A DNA stretch of 64,000 nt, taken from assembly GCF_004364635.1 (NCBI RefSeq), contig NZ_SOAX01000005.1, forward strand, positions 144,618 through 208,617. Direction: 5' to 3'. This document shows, piece after piece, positions 31,008 to 39,708 of the stretch. Each line of letters starts with the position of its first letter. Within the stretch, counting starts at the first letter, position 1. A model generated the notes under the pieces. That model ran no database searches. It worked only from the letters and a program-made list of their open reading frames with translations, and had not been told where the DNA came from. This stretch comes from Halospina denitrificans. Its GTDB lineage: Bacteria; Pseudomonadota; Gammaproteobacteria; Pseudomonadales; Oleiphilaceae. The position numbers and the translations under genes were made by a program.

Positions 31008-32363
31008 TCAGCGACGCAGTGCGGAGGGAGTGAATTCACGCGACCGGCGATTGATGCCGAAGGTGTAGGGCTTCGATTCCTCGTTGGTCATGCCCATCAC
31101 CAGGTAGCGGCCGGATCTCGTGTCGTACAGCGTCTCAAACGCGTAGAAGGGGATATCCACGTCGTACGCCTGCAGCATGTGCGACTCAGCCACGCGCCAG
31201 AGCTCACCACGACCGTCGTAATGATCCACGACGGCGATCTGCCAGCTGTCCTCGTCGATGTAGAAATCACGGGTCTCGTAGATGTGGCGTTCACCGTCCT
31301 TGAGCGTTGCGCGGATGTGCCAGACACGGTGCAGCTCATAACGCGCGTGCTCCTGGTTCACGTGACCGGCCTTGATGATGTCGTCGTACGACAGGTCCTC
31401 GGAAGCCATCTCATAGGAGTTGTACGGGATGTATTTCTCCTTTTTACCGACGATTTCCCAGTCGTACTTATCCGGTGCGCCGTTGTACAGGTCCAGGTTG
31501 TCCGAGGTCCGCTGTCCGTCGGCGGCTGTGCCCGGTCCGTCATAGGCGACCTGGGGGGCGCGGCGGACACGGCGCTGGCCGGAATTGTAGAGCCAGGCCC
31601 TGCGCGGCTCCTCGACCTGGTTAATGGTCTCGTGCACCAGCAGGGTGTTGCCTGAAAGCCGTGATGGCGCCTTGATGGTCTGCTTGAAGTAGAACAGGAT
31701 ATTGTCGTGCTCGTCCGCGCCCGCATCGTAATCCGACAGCTCCCAGGGGCGCACGATTTCCTCTTCAAACTGGACCTCGGTGAAGGCCCCATCCGTCTGG
31801 GGCGTGACCTGGACCACGTTGCGTTTCAGTGCACCACCACGATAACGGGTGGTGTGGTTGAAGATGATCTCCAGGGCGTTCTGGGGAATCGGAAAGGGCG
31901 TGGCCTTGTCGTAGTTCTTCAGGCCGTTGCCGCTTTCAACCAGCTCAACCGTAGTGGCGTTCTCCTGCGTCTGATCCATGATGGACTCGGGCACCGCGGC
32001 GGTCCGGCGGGTCTTGTAGACCGGGATGAAGTAGTCGTCATAGGACTTGATCATCCTGACCTGACCGGGCGTCAGCTTGTCTTCGTATTCATCCACATTG
32101 CTCTGGTCAATGCGGAACTTTTCCTCATCCTGGGGGAATGGGTCGACATAGCGGTGATCCCCTTCGTAATTGTCGGGTGCGGTGGTCAGGCCGCCGTCCC
32201 AGGCAGGGATTTCATCCCCGTTGCCGGCCTTCTCCGCGCCCATGGGCGTGAGATCGTCACCCAGACGCGCCGCTTCCTCTTCCGATACGGCGGCCAGGGC
32301 GCTTCCCGAACACAGTGACGCCATCAGGATGGCGGTTGATATGAGGTTCTTGCGAGTTTTCAT
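31008..32363 (-). CDS. DUF1329 periplasmic/outer-membrane protein
   Basis: The 451-residue protein has a signal peptide (about residues 1-24, ending SALAAV) and the DUF1329 pattern, with an N-terminal EEEAARLGDDLTPMGAEKAG and a C-terminal YETRDFYIDEDSWQIAVVD. DUF1329 proteins have a LolB-like fold and are usually encoded beside DUF1302 proteins, with roles proposed in moving lipophilic molecules between membranes. It is the last gene of a three-gene minus-strand operon after the lipase and DUF1302 genes. Confidence 0.88.
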   Translation of the reverse strand: MKTRKNLISTAILMASLCSGSALAAVSEEEAARLGDDLTPMGAEKAGNGDEIPAWDGGLTTAPDNYEGDHRYVDPFPQDEEKFRIDQSNVDEYEDKLTPGQVRMIKSYDDYFIPVYKTRRTAAVPESIMDQTQENATTVELVESGNGLKNYDKATPFPIPQNALEIIFNHTTRYRGGALKRNVVQVTPQTDGAFTEVQFEEEIVRPWELSDYDAGADEHDNILFYFKQTIKAPSRLSGNTLLVHETINQVEEPRRAWLYNSGQRRVRRAPQVAYDGPGTAADGQRTSDNLDLYNGAPDKYDWEIVGKKEKYIPYNSYEMASEDLSYDDIIKAGHVNQEHARYELHRVWHIRATLKDGERHIYETRDFYIDEDSWQIAVVDHYDGRGELWRVAESHMLQAYDVDIPFYAFETLYDTRSGRYLVMGMTNEESKPYTFGINRRSREFTPSALRR

Positions 32364-32396
32364 GAGTTTCTCCTCAAGTATTTATTGGCGTTGGTT

Positions 32397-34304
32397 TCAG
32401 AATGAGTAGGAAATGTTGGCGGACAGGAAATCCCGGTCCTTCATCTCGTTGTAGGGTTCGCCGTCGAAGAACTCGGTGTAGCTGAGTTCCACATTCCAGC
32501 GGTTCTGGTAACTGGCGGCGGCAGTCAGACCGACCTGTTTGCTGCCTTCCGTGAAGTTGCCGGCGGGGCCGGGGGCGAAGCCGCTCACGTCATGGGAAAC
32601 GAATATCGAAGGCATAAAGTTCCAGCCCATGTAGAAACTCGAATAGTCCCAGGCGAAAAGCGCCCGATAGCCCCAGGAAAAGTCCGTCACGTAGCCGTCA
32701 CTGCGGCAGTTGGATGGATTGATATTGGCGCCCGGATCGCCGTCAGGACCTTCCCGGCAGAAGTCACCGGTGAAGTTTTCGCCGTCAACGGGCAGTGGGC
32801 CGGCCCCAAAGGTGGCGCTGCGCCCGAAACGCTCCTCGCTGCTGTCCGGCAGGCCGTGCACGTAGGTGCCGCCGACCTCGCCCACAACAATGAAGCGGTC
32901 CGTGCCCATGACCCGGTCGAAGAAGTGAATGAAGGTGCTCTGGAGCTGGGAGATGTCGAAACGGTCGTAACCCTGAATGACTTCACCCGCAAAGTTCTTA
33001 TCGGGATTGGCTTCCCGGCGGGCCTGTTCCGTCTTGCTCAGGATCTCGCCGTTGGGGCCGCGTCGTTGCAGACCCGCAAAGATCACGTCCGTGCTGTTCC
33101 GTTGGACGGGTTTGTCTGGCTGGAAGCTGTATTCGGCGCCCACGGAGGTCCCCGTGGGAATGGTGGTGTTCAGGCTCAGCCCCATGATTTCCAGGTCTTC
33201 CGGGTACTCCACGAAGTAGTTCGGGAAACGGGTGCTGTCCTTGTTGGGGTCGTAGTCAACATTGGCCGTGGTGTTGCCGGCTTCCGGATTGTTGGCACGA
33301 ACGTTGAGCAGCGGCAGACGGCTGTGGTGCCGCAGATAGTACGCACCCAGCTCAATCCCCGAGTCCGGCAGGAAGTACCGAGCCGAGAGGCCGAACTGGC
33401 CGGTATCATCCGGCTCCTGGTCGGCTTCCCGGGCTGCGAAAAGTCCATCCTCCAGGGCCTGCGAGTCCGGCGCCTGACCGGCCAACAGCAGCGGGCCACA
33501 TCCGTCGGAAACCACATCCACTGTGGAGAAGAAGGTTCCGCAGTCCTCGATCTCAAAGGGCTCCCATTTGGTCTGGAAGTAGCCCTCCACGGTCAGGTTA
33601 TTGGTAACACCCGCTGAGACAAACAGCATTTCCGCCGGCAGCAGCACATCCTTGACCTCGGCGCCAGGCTTGCGGAACGCGGCGACGTCAATGGGGTTGG
33701 TCTGGTTGATGCCACCGAGGATGAAGGTGCTTTCCCCCCAGTTCACCACCTGCTTCCCGTAGCGGACGCTCACCGGCACGTTGCCGAGCCACATGTCGCT
33801 GTAGACGTAGGCATCGAGTATCTGGCCGGAGGAGGCGTTGTCGTATCCCTCGTCGGTGAGGTGGCGCTTCTGCCCGACGGGGTCCGTGGCGAAGTCGTCT
33901 TCGCGCAGCTTGAAGTCGTGGGAATAGCGGTACTTGAACTCGCCACCGAACGTCGTAAAGGTCGGACTGTTTGTATTGTATTCCGCCGAAAGCTCCGTGC
34001 GCGCGCTCAGCGACTGGGAGAAGAAGTCCCCCTGCTCGAAATTCAGGTTACCGTCATCGCCGTTATTGGTGGATGAGCCGGTGTTGCTGAAAGCGAACTC
34101 CGGGCCCAGGTTGCCCTGGGCAATGAAATCCTTTTCCTGCTCGCTGGCCCGCATACCGACGCCGGCCCGCAGCTGGTTGTCCGAACTGAATTCAATGCCC
34201 ACAAGGTTGAACTCCGTTGTCGCCTGCGTGGGCGTGGAAACGGCGCCTGCCAGGGCGAGGGCCAGGGTTGTGGTAGCTCTGGTTGTCTTGTTGTTGACTG
34301 TCAT
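32397..34304 (-). CDS. DUF1302 outer-membrane protein
   Basis: From ATG 34304 (MTVNNKTTRATTT) the protein has 635 residues: a signal peptide to about residue 28, many alternating beta strands, and a final aromatic residue (ISYSF), as expected for an outer-membrane barrel. YGKQVVNWGESTFILGGINQ is a typical DUF1302 motif. It precedes the DUF1329 gene by 33 nt. The pair is often accompanied by an RND/MMPL exporter, which is absent from this window. Confidence 0.88.
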   Translation of the reverse strand: MTVNNKTTRATTTLALALAGAVSTPTQATTEFNLVGIEFSSDNQLRAGVGMRASEQEKDFIAQGNLGPEFAFSNTGSSTNNGDDGNLNFEQGDFFSQSLSARTELSAEYNTNSPTFTTFGGEFKYRYSHDFKLREDDFATDPVGQKRHLTDEGYDNASSGQILDAYVYSDMWLGNVPVSVRYGKQVVNWGESTFILGGINQTNPIDVAAFRKPGAEVKDVLLPAEMLFVSAGVTNNLTVEGYFQTKWEPFEIEDCGTFFSTVDVVSDGCGPLLLAGQAPDSQALEDGLFAAREADQEPDDTGQFGLSARYFLPDSGIELGAYYLRHHSRLPLLNVRANNPEAGNTTANVDYDPNKDSTRFPNYFVEYPEDLEIMGLSLNTTIPTGTSVGAEYSFQPDKPVQRNSTDVIFAGLQRRGPNGEILSKTEQARREANPDKNFAGEVIQGYDRFDISQLQSTFIHFFDRVMGTDRFIVVGEVGGTYVHGLPDSSEERFGRSATFGAGPLPVDGENFTGDFCREGPDGDPGANINPSNCRSDGYVTDFSWGYRALFAWDYSSFYMGWNFMPSIFVSHDVSGFAPGPAGNFTEGSKQVGLTAAASYQNRWNVELSYTEFFDGEPYNEMKDRDFLSANISYSF

Positions 34305-34386
34305 TGGGCTTACTCCGGATACAGTTGGGTCGGGGCGTGGCCCTTTTTGTGGCCACACCGACTCGAATCAGGTTGCTCAAGGGGAG

Positions 34387-37300
34387 CTAGAGGAAGTCGA
34401 TCAGACCGCCGTCGTCACCGCCGTCAGTGCCGCCATCGCCACCGGAACCGTCACTCGAAGGTTCTGAGCAGTCATCACCGGTGTCCTTCACCACGCAGCT
34501 GTTGGTGTTGACGGTGCCGTTGCTGAACAGCTCCATCGTCTGCAGGGCCATTTCGTTGAAGACCGGCGTGGAGCTGCCTGCTTCGGCCTCCTCCTGACCG
34601 GCGGAAACCGGGTTGCCGTGGGCGCCTTCGAGGAAGCGGGTAATGACGGGAACGCTGCCGGCCAGCGGTGTTGATTCAGCGCCTATGGCATTGGCAAGCG
34701 GCTCCGTGCCGGCCAGTGGTGCTGGCTCGCTGTCGACCTGGAATCCGGTGTCCTCGGTTACGAGCTCGAGTGGGCCGAGATCAAAGTCTTCGCCAATGTC
34801 ATGCACGTTCGCATCGGCTGCGTTCGGCACGGTCTGGTCCCGCATGAGGTCCTCATTGCCCGGGGTACCGACGATCTCGGTCAGCAACACATCATCGCCT
34901 TCGTAGAAGCCGGCGTAGGCAGACGGGTCCACGGAGTCGATCAGGCTCTGGAAGACGTTGAAGTAGATGTTCAGCTCGGTATTACCCTGGGCGAGCAGGC
35001 CATCGGATTGCTCGTCTAGGCCCTGGAGCAGAGTCGGACCCTGGGAGGGTGAATTCTCCAGCAGCCGCGTGAAGTGGCCCCCGGTATTCAGGAAGGCTGA
35101 GCCGTCAATGCCGGAGAGATTATCGTTGCCGGCAGCCAGCGCTTCGTTGTTGATATGGGGGAAACCGACGGCGCCGGAACCTGAGATCGAGTGCGTCAGG
35201 AAGTAAATGCGCTCCGGATCGATATTGAAATCGTCACTTTCCTGCTGCCCGGCACAACGCCCCTCATTGACACAGTCCGTGATCGCCTGCTTGATCGCGG
35301 GAATGGAGCTGCTCACATTCAGCAGGTCCATGGTCACCTGGTGCATGTTGCCCGCAGTGTTCGGGAAGTTGGCAAAGTTCAGGTAGGTGGTGCCCGACTC
35401 CGGGTTTTCCAGCTGCCCCGCGGGCACCGCCGGCTCGCCGGTGGCCTTGGCCGCGAAACCGAAATGCCGCTCAATAGCGTCCCCGGAAGCGCCTTCCTGT
35501 TCGTTGATGTTGATCATGCCCGGGACGCCATTCTCCTCATCCCGCGCACTGGCCACGCCTTCATCGAAGATCCCGTGCAGAGGCATGTCGATGCCGACGG
35601 TGACAAAGCATTCAGAGGCATCCTGGGCACACAGCAGGCCGGTGGCCGTGGCCATGGGCAGGATCGCGGAGCGGTCGGTCGTGGCGGCGTGTTGATAGAT
35701 GATGACCGGGAATTCCGTGGTGTTGTCGGTCCCTGCTGCCGTTTCAAAGGCGGCGCTGGTGTCTGGGGCCGTGACGACCAGGGGCACCTTGGTTTCACCG
35801 GTCTTGCGGACAAAGGGGAATTCGCTGGTCACGCGGTCCGTCGGTGCCAGGGGAAGGTCCACATCCGAACCAAAGTCGGCGGCCGTCCAGTTGCTGTTCT
35901 GGATGGTGCTGCCGTCGGATTCATCCGCCGGTATGCCACCGTAATAGGGCAGCGTAATTTCGCCCTCGTACACCCGGATGTCTACATCAGCCTCGACACC
36001 AAGGAGAACCTCCCCACTCTGACCAAGGGAGGGATTGATCTCGCGTCCAAGCTTCTGGCTGAAGAACCGCACATCCCGGGGTTTGGGAGTATCCAGTTGC
36101 TGCTCAGCGGCCTCGGCCAGGCTGGTGGCCTTGTCCGAAATGGCCGTGGCGCGTACCAGATCAACCGCCCGCACGGCCGCAGCCTGGGCGATCAGGGCTG
36201 TATCCGGGGCCAGGGAGCCGTCCGTATCAAGGGCAATATCCTGGTAGGTCACCTTCTGGCGGTTATCCCGCGCCTCGATCAGGAGCTGTGCCAGTGCCGG
36301 ATCGAAAAGCGGCACGTCCTCCTCGTGGAACAGGAGTGGATCGGCGCTATCGCTTTCCTGCGAGAGCAGCTCGAACAGCTTCTGGTTGATGGCCTTGTCG
36401 CGGTCGCTTGCACCGTCGTCCAGGGGCACGCCGCTGAGGTTGTAGGTGCCATCCAGGAGCTTCTCCAGCGCTTGCTTGCGCTCACTGGTACGCACGCGTT
36501 CCTCAAAGTGGGTCTGGGGCGCCGCGTTGGCAAGAAGAACGTCATCCACACCCGTAGTGGTGAAGGTGGTTGAGAAAGTCACGTCCTCGAAATCAGGAAT
36601 TGACGCGTCATCGCTAATCGCACTGCGCTTGAGGTCAAAATAGCGTGCGGCGATCCGGCGCGCAGGCACCGTGGCATCCCGGAAAGGCTGGAGGGCCGGG
36701 TTGGAGAGGGTACGCTCGGGGTCAGCGACCGTCTGGTAGCTAGGCGCACCGACCAGGGCCTTGCCGGATTGGGTGTTGATGTCATTGGTAATAGCCACTG
36801 CATACTTGGTGTTGGGCCGCAGTGGCTCCAGGGGCAGAATCCGGATGGTGTTGTCCGTGCCGCCATCCAGGCTGATGACTTCCACCCGGATACGTTGATT
36901 CTCGGCTACCAGCCCCTGAAGGAGCTCGTTGGCTTCGGTACGGTCCGCCTCGTCGTCGCTGTCCAGAAGACGCTGGGCGCGCTCATACCGGTCCATGCGG
37001 GAAATGCCGGCCACCTCGTCTTCGAGCGGGAAGCGGCTGTCACCGCTGGGCTGGGTCAAGGGAATCAGGAATACGCTCTGTTCCGGATTGGGAATCACTT
37101 CGTCATCGCGTTCAATGAAATCCCGGGCGTCCAGGGTCTCCGGATCAATACTGTCGCTGATGCGGATATCAAAGGGTTCCAGTACGGAGTTGCCGTCCAG
37201 GTACCCGATGCCCGCGGTTACCGGGTTGTAGTCCGGTGATTCCGGGTCCACGAAATTCCCGTTGAGCATCGTCCCGTCCTCCTCTTCACTGAGGAAGAGC

Positions 37301-37500
37301 AGCGCGTCACTGGGCAGGGGGAACTGCGAATCCAGGGGTTTGAACACCGGATGCGGGCCCTCTTCAATGGCGGTAGGTCCCGAGGTCTCGATGTCCGGTT
37401 GGGTATTGGCGTTGCCTGCCGGGCCGCCGCTCTCCAGGCAACCGGCAAGCCCCAGGGTCGTCAGGGCAACGCCGATAAGCGTTTTGTTGTAAGTACGCAT
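34387..37500 (-). CDS. Large surface lipoprotein of the VolA/Pla-1 lipase type
   Basis: This 1037-residue protein starts with a lipoprotein signal whose lipobox is LAGC (Cys21). A long N-terminal region resembles the bacterial lipase N-terminal domain (PLPSDALLF, then PLRPNTKYAVAIT near residue 230). A C-terminal alpha/beta-hydrolase region carries IYQHAATTDRS and the putative nucleophile elbow THSISG, which lacks both glycines of GxSxG. A role in lysophospholipid or lipid-ester hydrolysis at the surface is inferred from the family. It is the first gene of the operon with DUF1302 and DUF1329. The acidic tail ends in GGDGGTDGGDD. Confidence 0.8.
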   Translation of the reverse strand: MRTYNKTLIGVALTTLGLAGCLESGGPAGNANTQPDIETSGPTAIEEGPHPVFKPLDSQFPLPSDALLFLSEEEDGTMLNGNFVDPESPDYNPVTAGIGYLDGNSVLEPFDIRISDSIDPETLDARDFIERDDEVIPNPEQSVFLIPLTQPSGDSRFPLEDEVAGISRMDRYERAQRLLDSDDEADRTEANELLQGLVAENQRIRVEVISLDGGTDNTIRILPLEPLRPNTKYAVAITNDINTQSGKALVGAPSYQTVADPERTLSNPALQPFRDATVPARRIAARYFDLKRSAISDDASIPDFEDVTFSTTFTTTGVDDVLLANAAPQTHFEERVRTSERKQALEKLLDGTYNLSGVPLDDGASDRDKAINQKLFELLSQESDSADPLLFHEEDVPLFDPALAQLLIEARDNRQKVTYQDIALDTDGSLAPDTALIAQAAAVRAVDLVRATAISDKATSLAEAAEQQLDTPKPRDVRFFSQKLGREINPSLGQSGEVLLGVEADVDIRVYEGEITLPYYGGIPADESDGSTIQNSNWTAADFGSDVDLPLAPTDRVTSEFPFVRKTGETKVPLVVTAPDTSAAFETAAGTDNTTEFPVIIYQHAATTDRSAILPMATATGLLCAQDASECFVTVGIDMPLHGIFDEGVASARDEENGVPGMININEQEGASGDAIERHFGFAAKATGEPAVPAGQLENPESGTTYLNFANFPNTAGNMHQVTMDLLNVSSSIPAIKQAITDCVNEGRCAGQQESDDFNIDPERIYFLTHSISGSGAVGFPHINNEALAAGNDNLSGIDGSAFLNTGGHFTRLLENSPSQGPTLLQGLDEQSDGLLAQGNTELNIYFNVFQSLIDSVDPSAYAGFYEGDDVLLTEIVGTPGNEDLMRDQTVPNAADANVHDIGEDFDLGPLELVTEDTGFQVDSEPAPLAGTEPLANAIGAESTPLAGSVPVITRFLEGAHGNPVSAGQEEAEAGSSTPVFNEMALQTMELFSNGTVNTNSCVVKDTGDDCSEPSSDGSGGDGGTDGGDDGGLIDFL

Positions 37501-37785
37501 AACTCAACTACCTTTTGTTGTCTTGTCGCGTTGAACGGGCAGCGATGCTGCTGGTTCGTGAGTCGGGGACTGAAACGGGAGGAGGGAAAAAAGGGTTCCA
37601 AAAAAAGTTACGGAAGGTTTCCGGAAGTGAGTCGAGCGTTACAATGTGCGATGTACATCACAAAATAAATCGCCGGAGCAGTATTTTCATGGCCACGCGG
37701 TAATAGGCTATCCTTAATCAGGTATTTTCCGTCCCCCGCGAATAAGGGTTGTCGTGCGAGTGACCAAGCTTTCAGGGTTGTTGTA
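37501..37785. promoter_or_regulatory. Divergent regulatory region between the lipase and ECF sigma genes
   Basis: These 285 bases separate divergent operons. A perfect palindrome GATGTACATC lies at 37650-37659 inside TGTGCGATGTACATCACA. Two AT-rich stretches sit near 37665 and 37720. I cannot assign a -35/-10 pair with confidence. An autoregulated ECF promoter would be expected between about 37690 and 37770. Confidence 0.4.
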
Positions 37786-38376
37786 GTGGCCATTATTCCG
37801 TTCAGGAAACCGTCACGGGAGATGCAGTTCGAGGAGGCTGTAAAACCCCACCTGACCACCCTGTACCGTTTTGCCTATCGGTTGACCGGCAGGCAGGAAG
37901 ACGCCGAGGACCTGGTCCAGGAAGTGCTTACCCGGCTTTATCCCAAGGCGGACGAGGTGCTTGCCGTCGACCACCGGGGCCCCTGGCTCAAGCAGGTGCT
38001 GTACCGCCAGTTCATCGACCAGACCCGCAAGCGGGCCTGGCACGCCGAGCGTGTGGCCTCCGACGTGGTCTCCGAGGAATACGCCCAGGACTTTTTCGAT
38101 TCCCTGCTCCGCTCCCACGATAACCCGGAGTCCGCCATGAGCGGCGACCGGCTCAGGCAGGCGGTGGCATCCGCTCTGAACGGACTGGCACCGGATGAGC
38201 GTACACTGCTCCTGCTGCATGACGTGGATGGCTGGCGCCAGGAGGACATTGCCCAGGTTCTGGATACGGCCGTGGGCACGATAAAATCCAGGCTGCATCG
38301 CTGCCGTCGAAAATTAAGGGCGGAACTTGGCGAAGAGCTGGAACCTTTTCTTGATGACTTACGTCTCAAGGACTGA
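37786..38376 (+). CDS. ECF-type RNA polymerase sigma factor
   Basis: The 196-residue protein has sigma region 2 (YRFAYRLTGRQEDAEDLVQEV, residues about 28-48) and region 4 (DGWRQEDIAQVLDTAVGTIKSRL, about 149-171). There is no region 1 or 3. The start is GTG 37786 behind AGGG; an internal ATG at 37822 is possible. The anti-sigma gene begins 13 nt downstream. Confidence 0.92.
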   Translation: MAIIPFRKPSREMQFEEAVKPHLTTLYRFAYRLTGRQEDAEDLVQEVLTRLYPKADEVLAVDHRGPWLKQVLYRQFIDQTRKRAWHAERVASDVVSEEYAQDFFDSLLRSHDNPESAMSGDRLRQAVASALNGLAPDERTLLLLHDVDGWRQEDIAQVLDTAVGTIKSRLHRCRRKLRAELGEELEPFLDDLRLKD

Positions 38377-38389
38377 GGGGTTGACGACT

Positions 38390-39079
38390 ATGACGTGTAT
38401 GAATATCCGAGACCAACTGATTGCCTACGCTGCTGGCGAGGCACTGGACGAGCAGGAGCGCGAGGCCGTTGAGGCCCATGTACGCGACTGCCCGGACTGT
38501 GCGCGCCGCCTGCGCTGGGAAGAGCGCGTTCAGCAGGCCGTGCAGGAGGAATCGGACATACCGGATCCATCCGCGGATTTTGAGTCCCGCGTGCTGGCGG
38601 CAGCGACAGGCAGGAACAGGGCCGGGGCCGGCGCGACAAACGGTGCCTGGAAACAGCGCTCCATCATTGGCGGAGCCGTGGCCGCCGCCCTTGTAGCCGG
38701 GATCTTCGTTGGCACCGGGATGCAGGGGAGCGAGAAGTCGGTGCCGTCGCCTGAAAGGGTGGAAACCGTGGAGGCGGAGCCGGTCTGGAATCGGGAAGAG
38801 ACCGTCAAGCTGGCGTTCGACACCAAGGCCCGCCTCGACGATGTCAGCCTGACCATCGAACTGCCGCCCCACGTGGAAGTCACACGGTTCCCGGGACACC
38901 GGAAGCTGACCTGGCAGGTGGATATGGAACCGGGCAAGAACGTCATTGCACTGCCACTGCGGATTGCGTATCCCGAGGGTGGCGAAATTGTCGCGCATCT
39001 GGGCAAGGGCTCCAAACGGCGAACCTTTGTGGCGCCATTGCCTGAACTTGCCAACGAGAGTCAGGAGCCGGCCTTATGA
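38390..39079 (+). CDS. Membrane anti-sigma factor with zinc-finger (zf-HC2-like) N terminus
   Basis: From ATG 38390, placed 9 nt after GAGGGG, the product has 229 residues. The N terminus carries the anti-sigma zinc motif HVRDCPDC. A single transmembrane helix (about residues 86-107) follows, then a beta-rich extracytoplasmic domain (about 140-229). This arrangement predicts a membrane-bound inhibitor of the sigma factor encoded just upstream. Its stop overlaps the next gene by 4 nt. Confidence 0.87.
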   Translation: MTCMNIRDQLIAYAAGEALDEQEREAVEAHVRDCPDCARRLRWEERVQQAVQEESDIPDPSADFESRVLAAATGRNRAGAGATNGAWKQRSIIGGAVAAALVAGIFVGTGMQGSEKSVPSPERVETVEAEPVWNREETVKLAFDTKARLDDVSLTIELPPHVEVTRFPGHRKLTWQVDMEPGKNVIALPLRIAYPEGGEIVAHLGKGSKRRTFVAPLPELANESQEPAL

Positions 39080-39603
39080 GGTATCGGGAGCGAATTCGGA
39101 GCACATGCATCAGGCTGCCGCTGGCCATCGGCCTTATGATGATTGGTTTACCGGCACTGGCACAGTCCGACGAGGAAATGGATGACGTCACCATGCAGAT
39201 GGTGACTGATGAGGATGAGCTCTCCGGCGAGATGATGCGGGAGATCGAGCTGACTGCGCCGGTTGGTATGGATTCCGAAGCGGGTTTGGATGAAGCCGAT
39301 AACCTGGATGAGCTGGAAGCAGGGGTCAGGGATGAAACCGAGGGCCTGCAGGAGGATTTCTCCGAGGACGTGATTACCGGTAGTGACGATGAACTGGCCG
39401 AAGAGGTGGGTGACGTCGAAGAAGGGTTCATCGATGAGGAAGGGGATATCTCGGTTCCGATTGATGACGCCATTGATGACAGCGAGGACCTCCTGGGCGA
39501 TACCACCGATGACCTTGAGGACGGCGTTGAGGACTCGGCGGACGAACTCGAGGATACAACTGACGAAACAACGGATCAGCTTGAGGAGACCCTGGATCGC
39601 TGA
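39076..39603 (+). CDS. Secreted, extremely acidic protein
   Basis: The 175-residue protein has a signal peptide to about residue 29 (ALA/Q cleavage). The mature part has about 62 Asp/Glu among 145 residues, three Arg and no Lys by eye. The last third shows a roughly seven-residue rhythm (DLEDGVEDSADELED...), suggesting extended acidic helices. No family is recognised. Translational overlap with the anti-sigma gene suggests an envelope-stress output or sensed partner. Confidence 0.8.
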   Translation: MRYRERIRSTCIRLPLAIGLMMIGLPALAQSDEEMDDVTMQMVTDEDELSGEMMREIELTAPVGMDSEAGLDEADNLDELEAGVRDETEGLQEDFSEDVITGSDDELAEEVGDVEEGFIDEEGDISVPIDDAIDDSEDLLGDTTDDLEDGVEDSADELEDTTDETTDQLEETLDR

Positions 39604-39708
39604 GTACCCGCGTTACGGAACCCTTACAGCTCGATCCCGCTTTCCCTGTGCGTGCTACACTCAGTCTATCGTACTGAACGCTTGAACACGCAATGATCAG
39701 GGGAAGCT

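Noticed and set aside
37647..37664. CRP/Vfr-like site TGTGCGATGTACATCACA upstream of the ECF gene
   Set aside because: The TGTG and CACA halves are 2 nt too far apart for the usual TGTGA-N6-TCACA site. Only the inner palindrome is noted.
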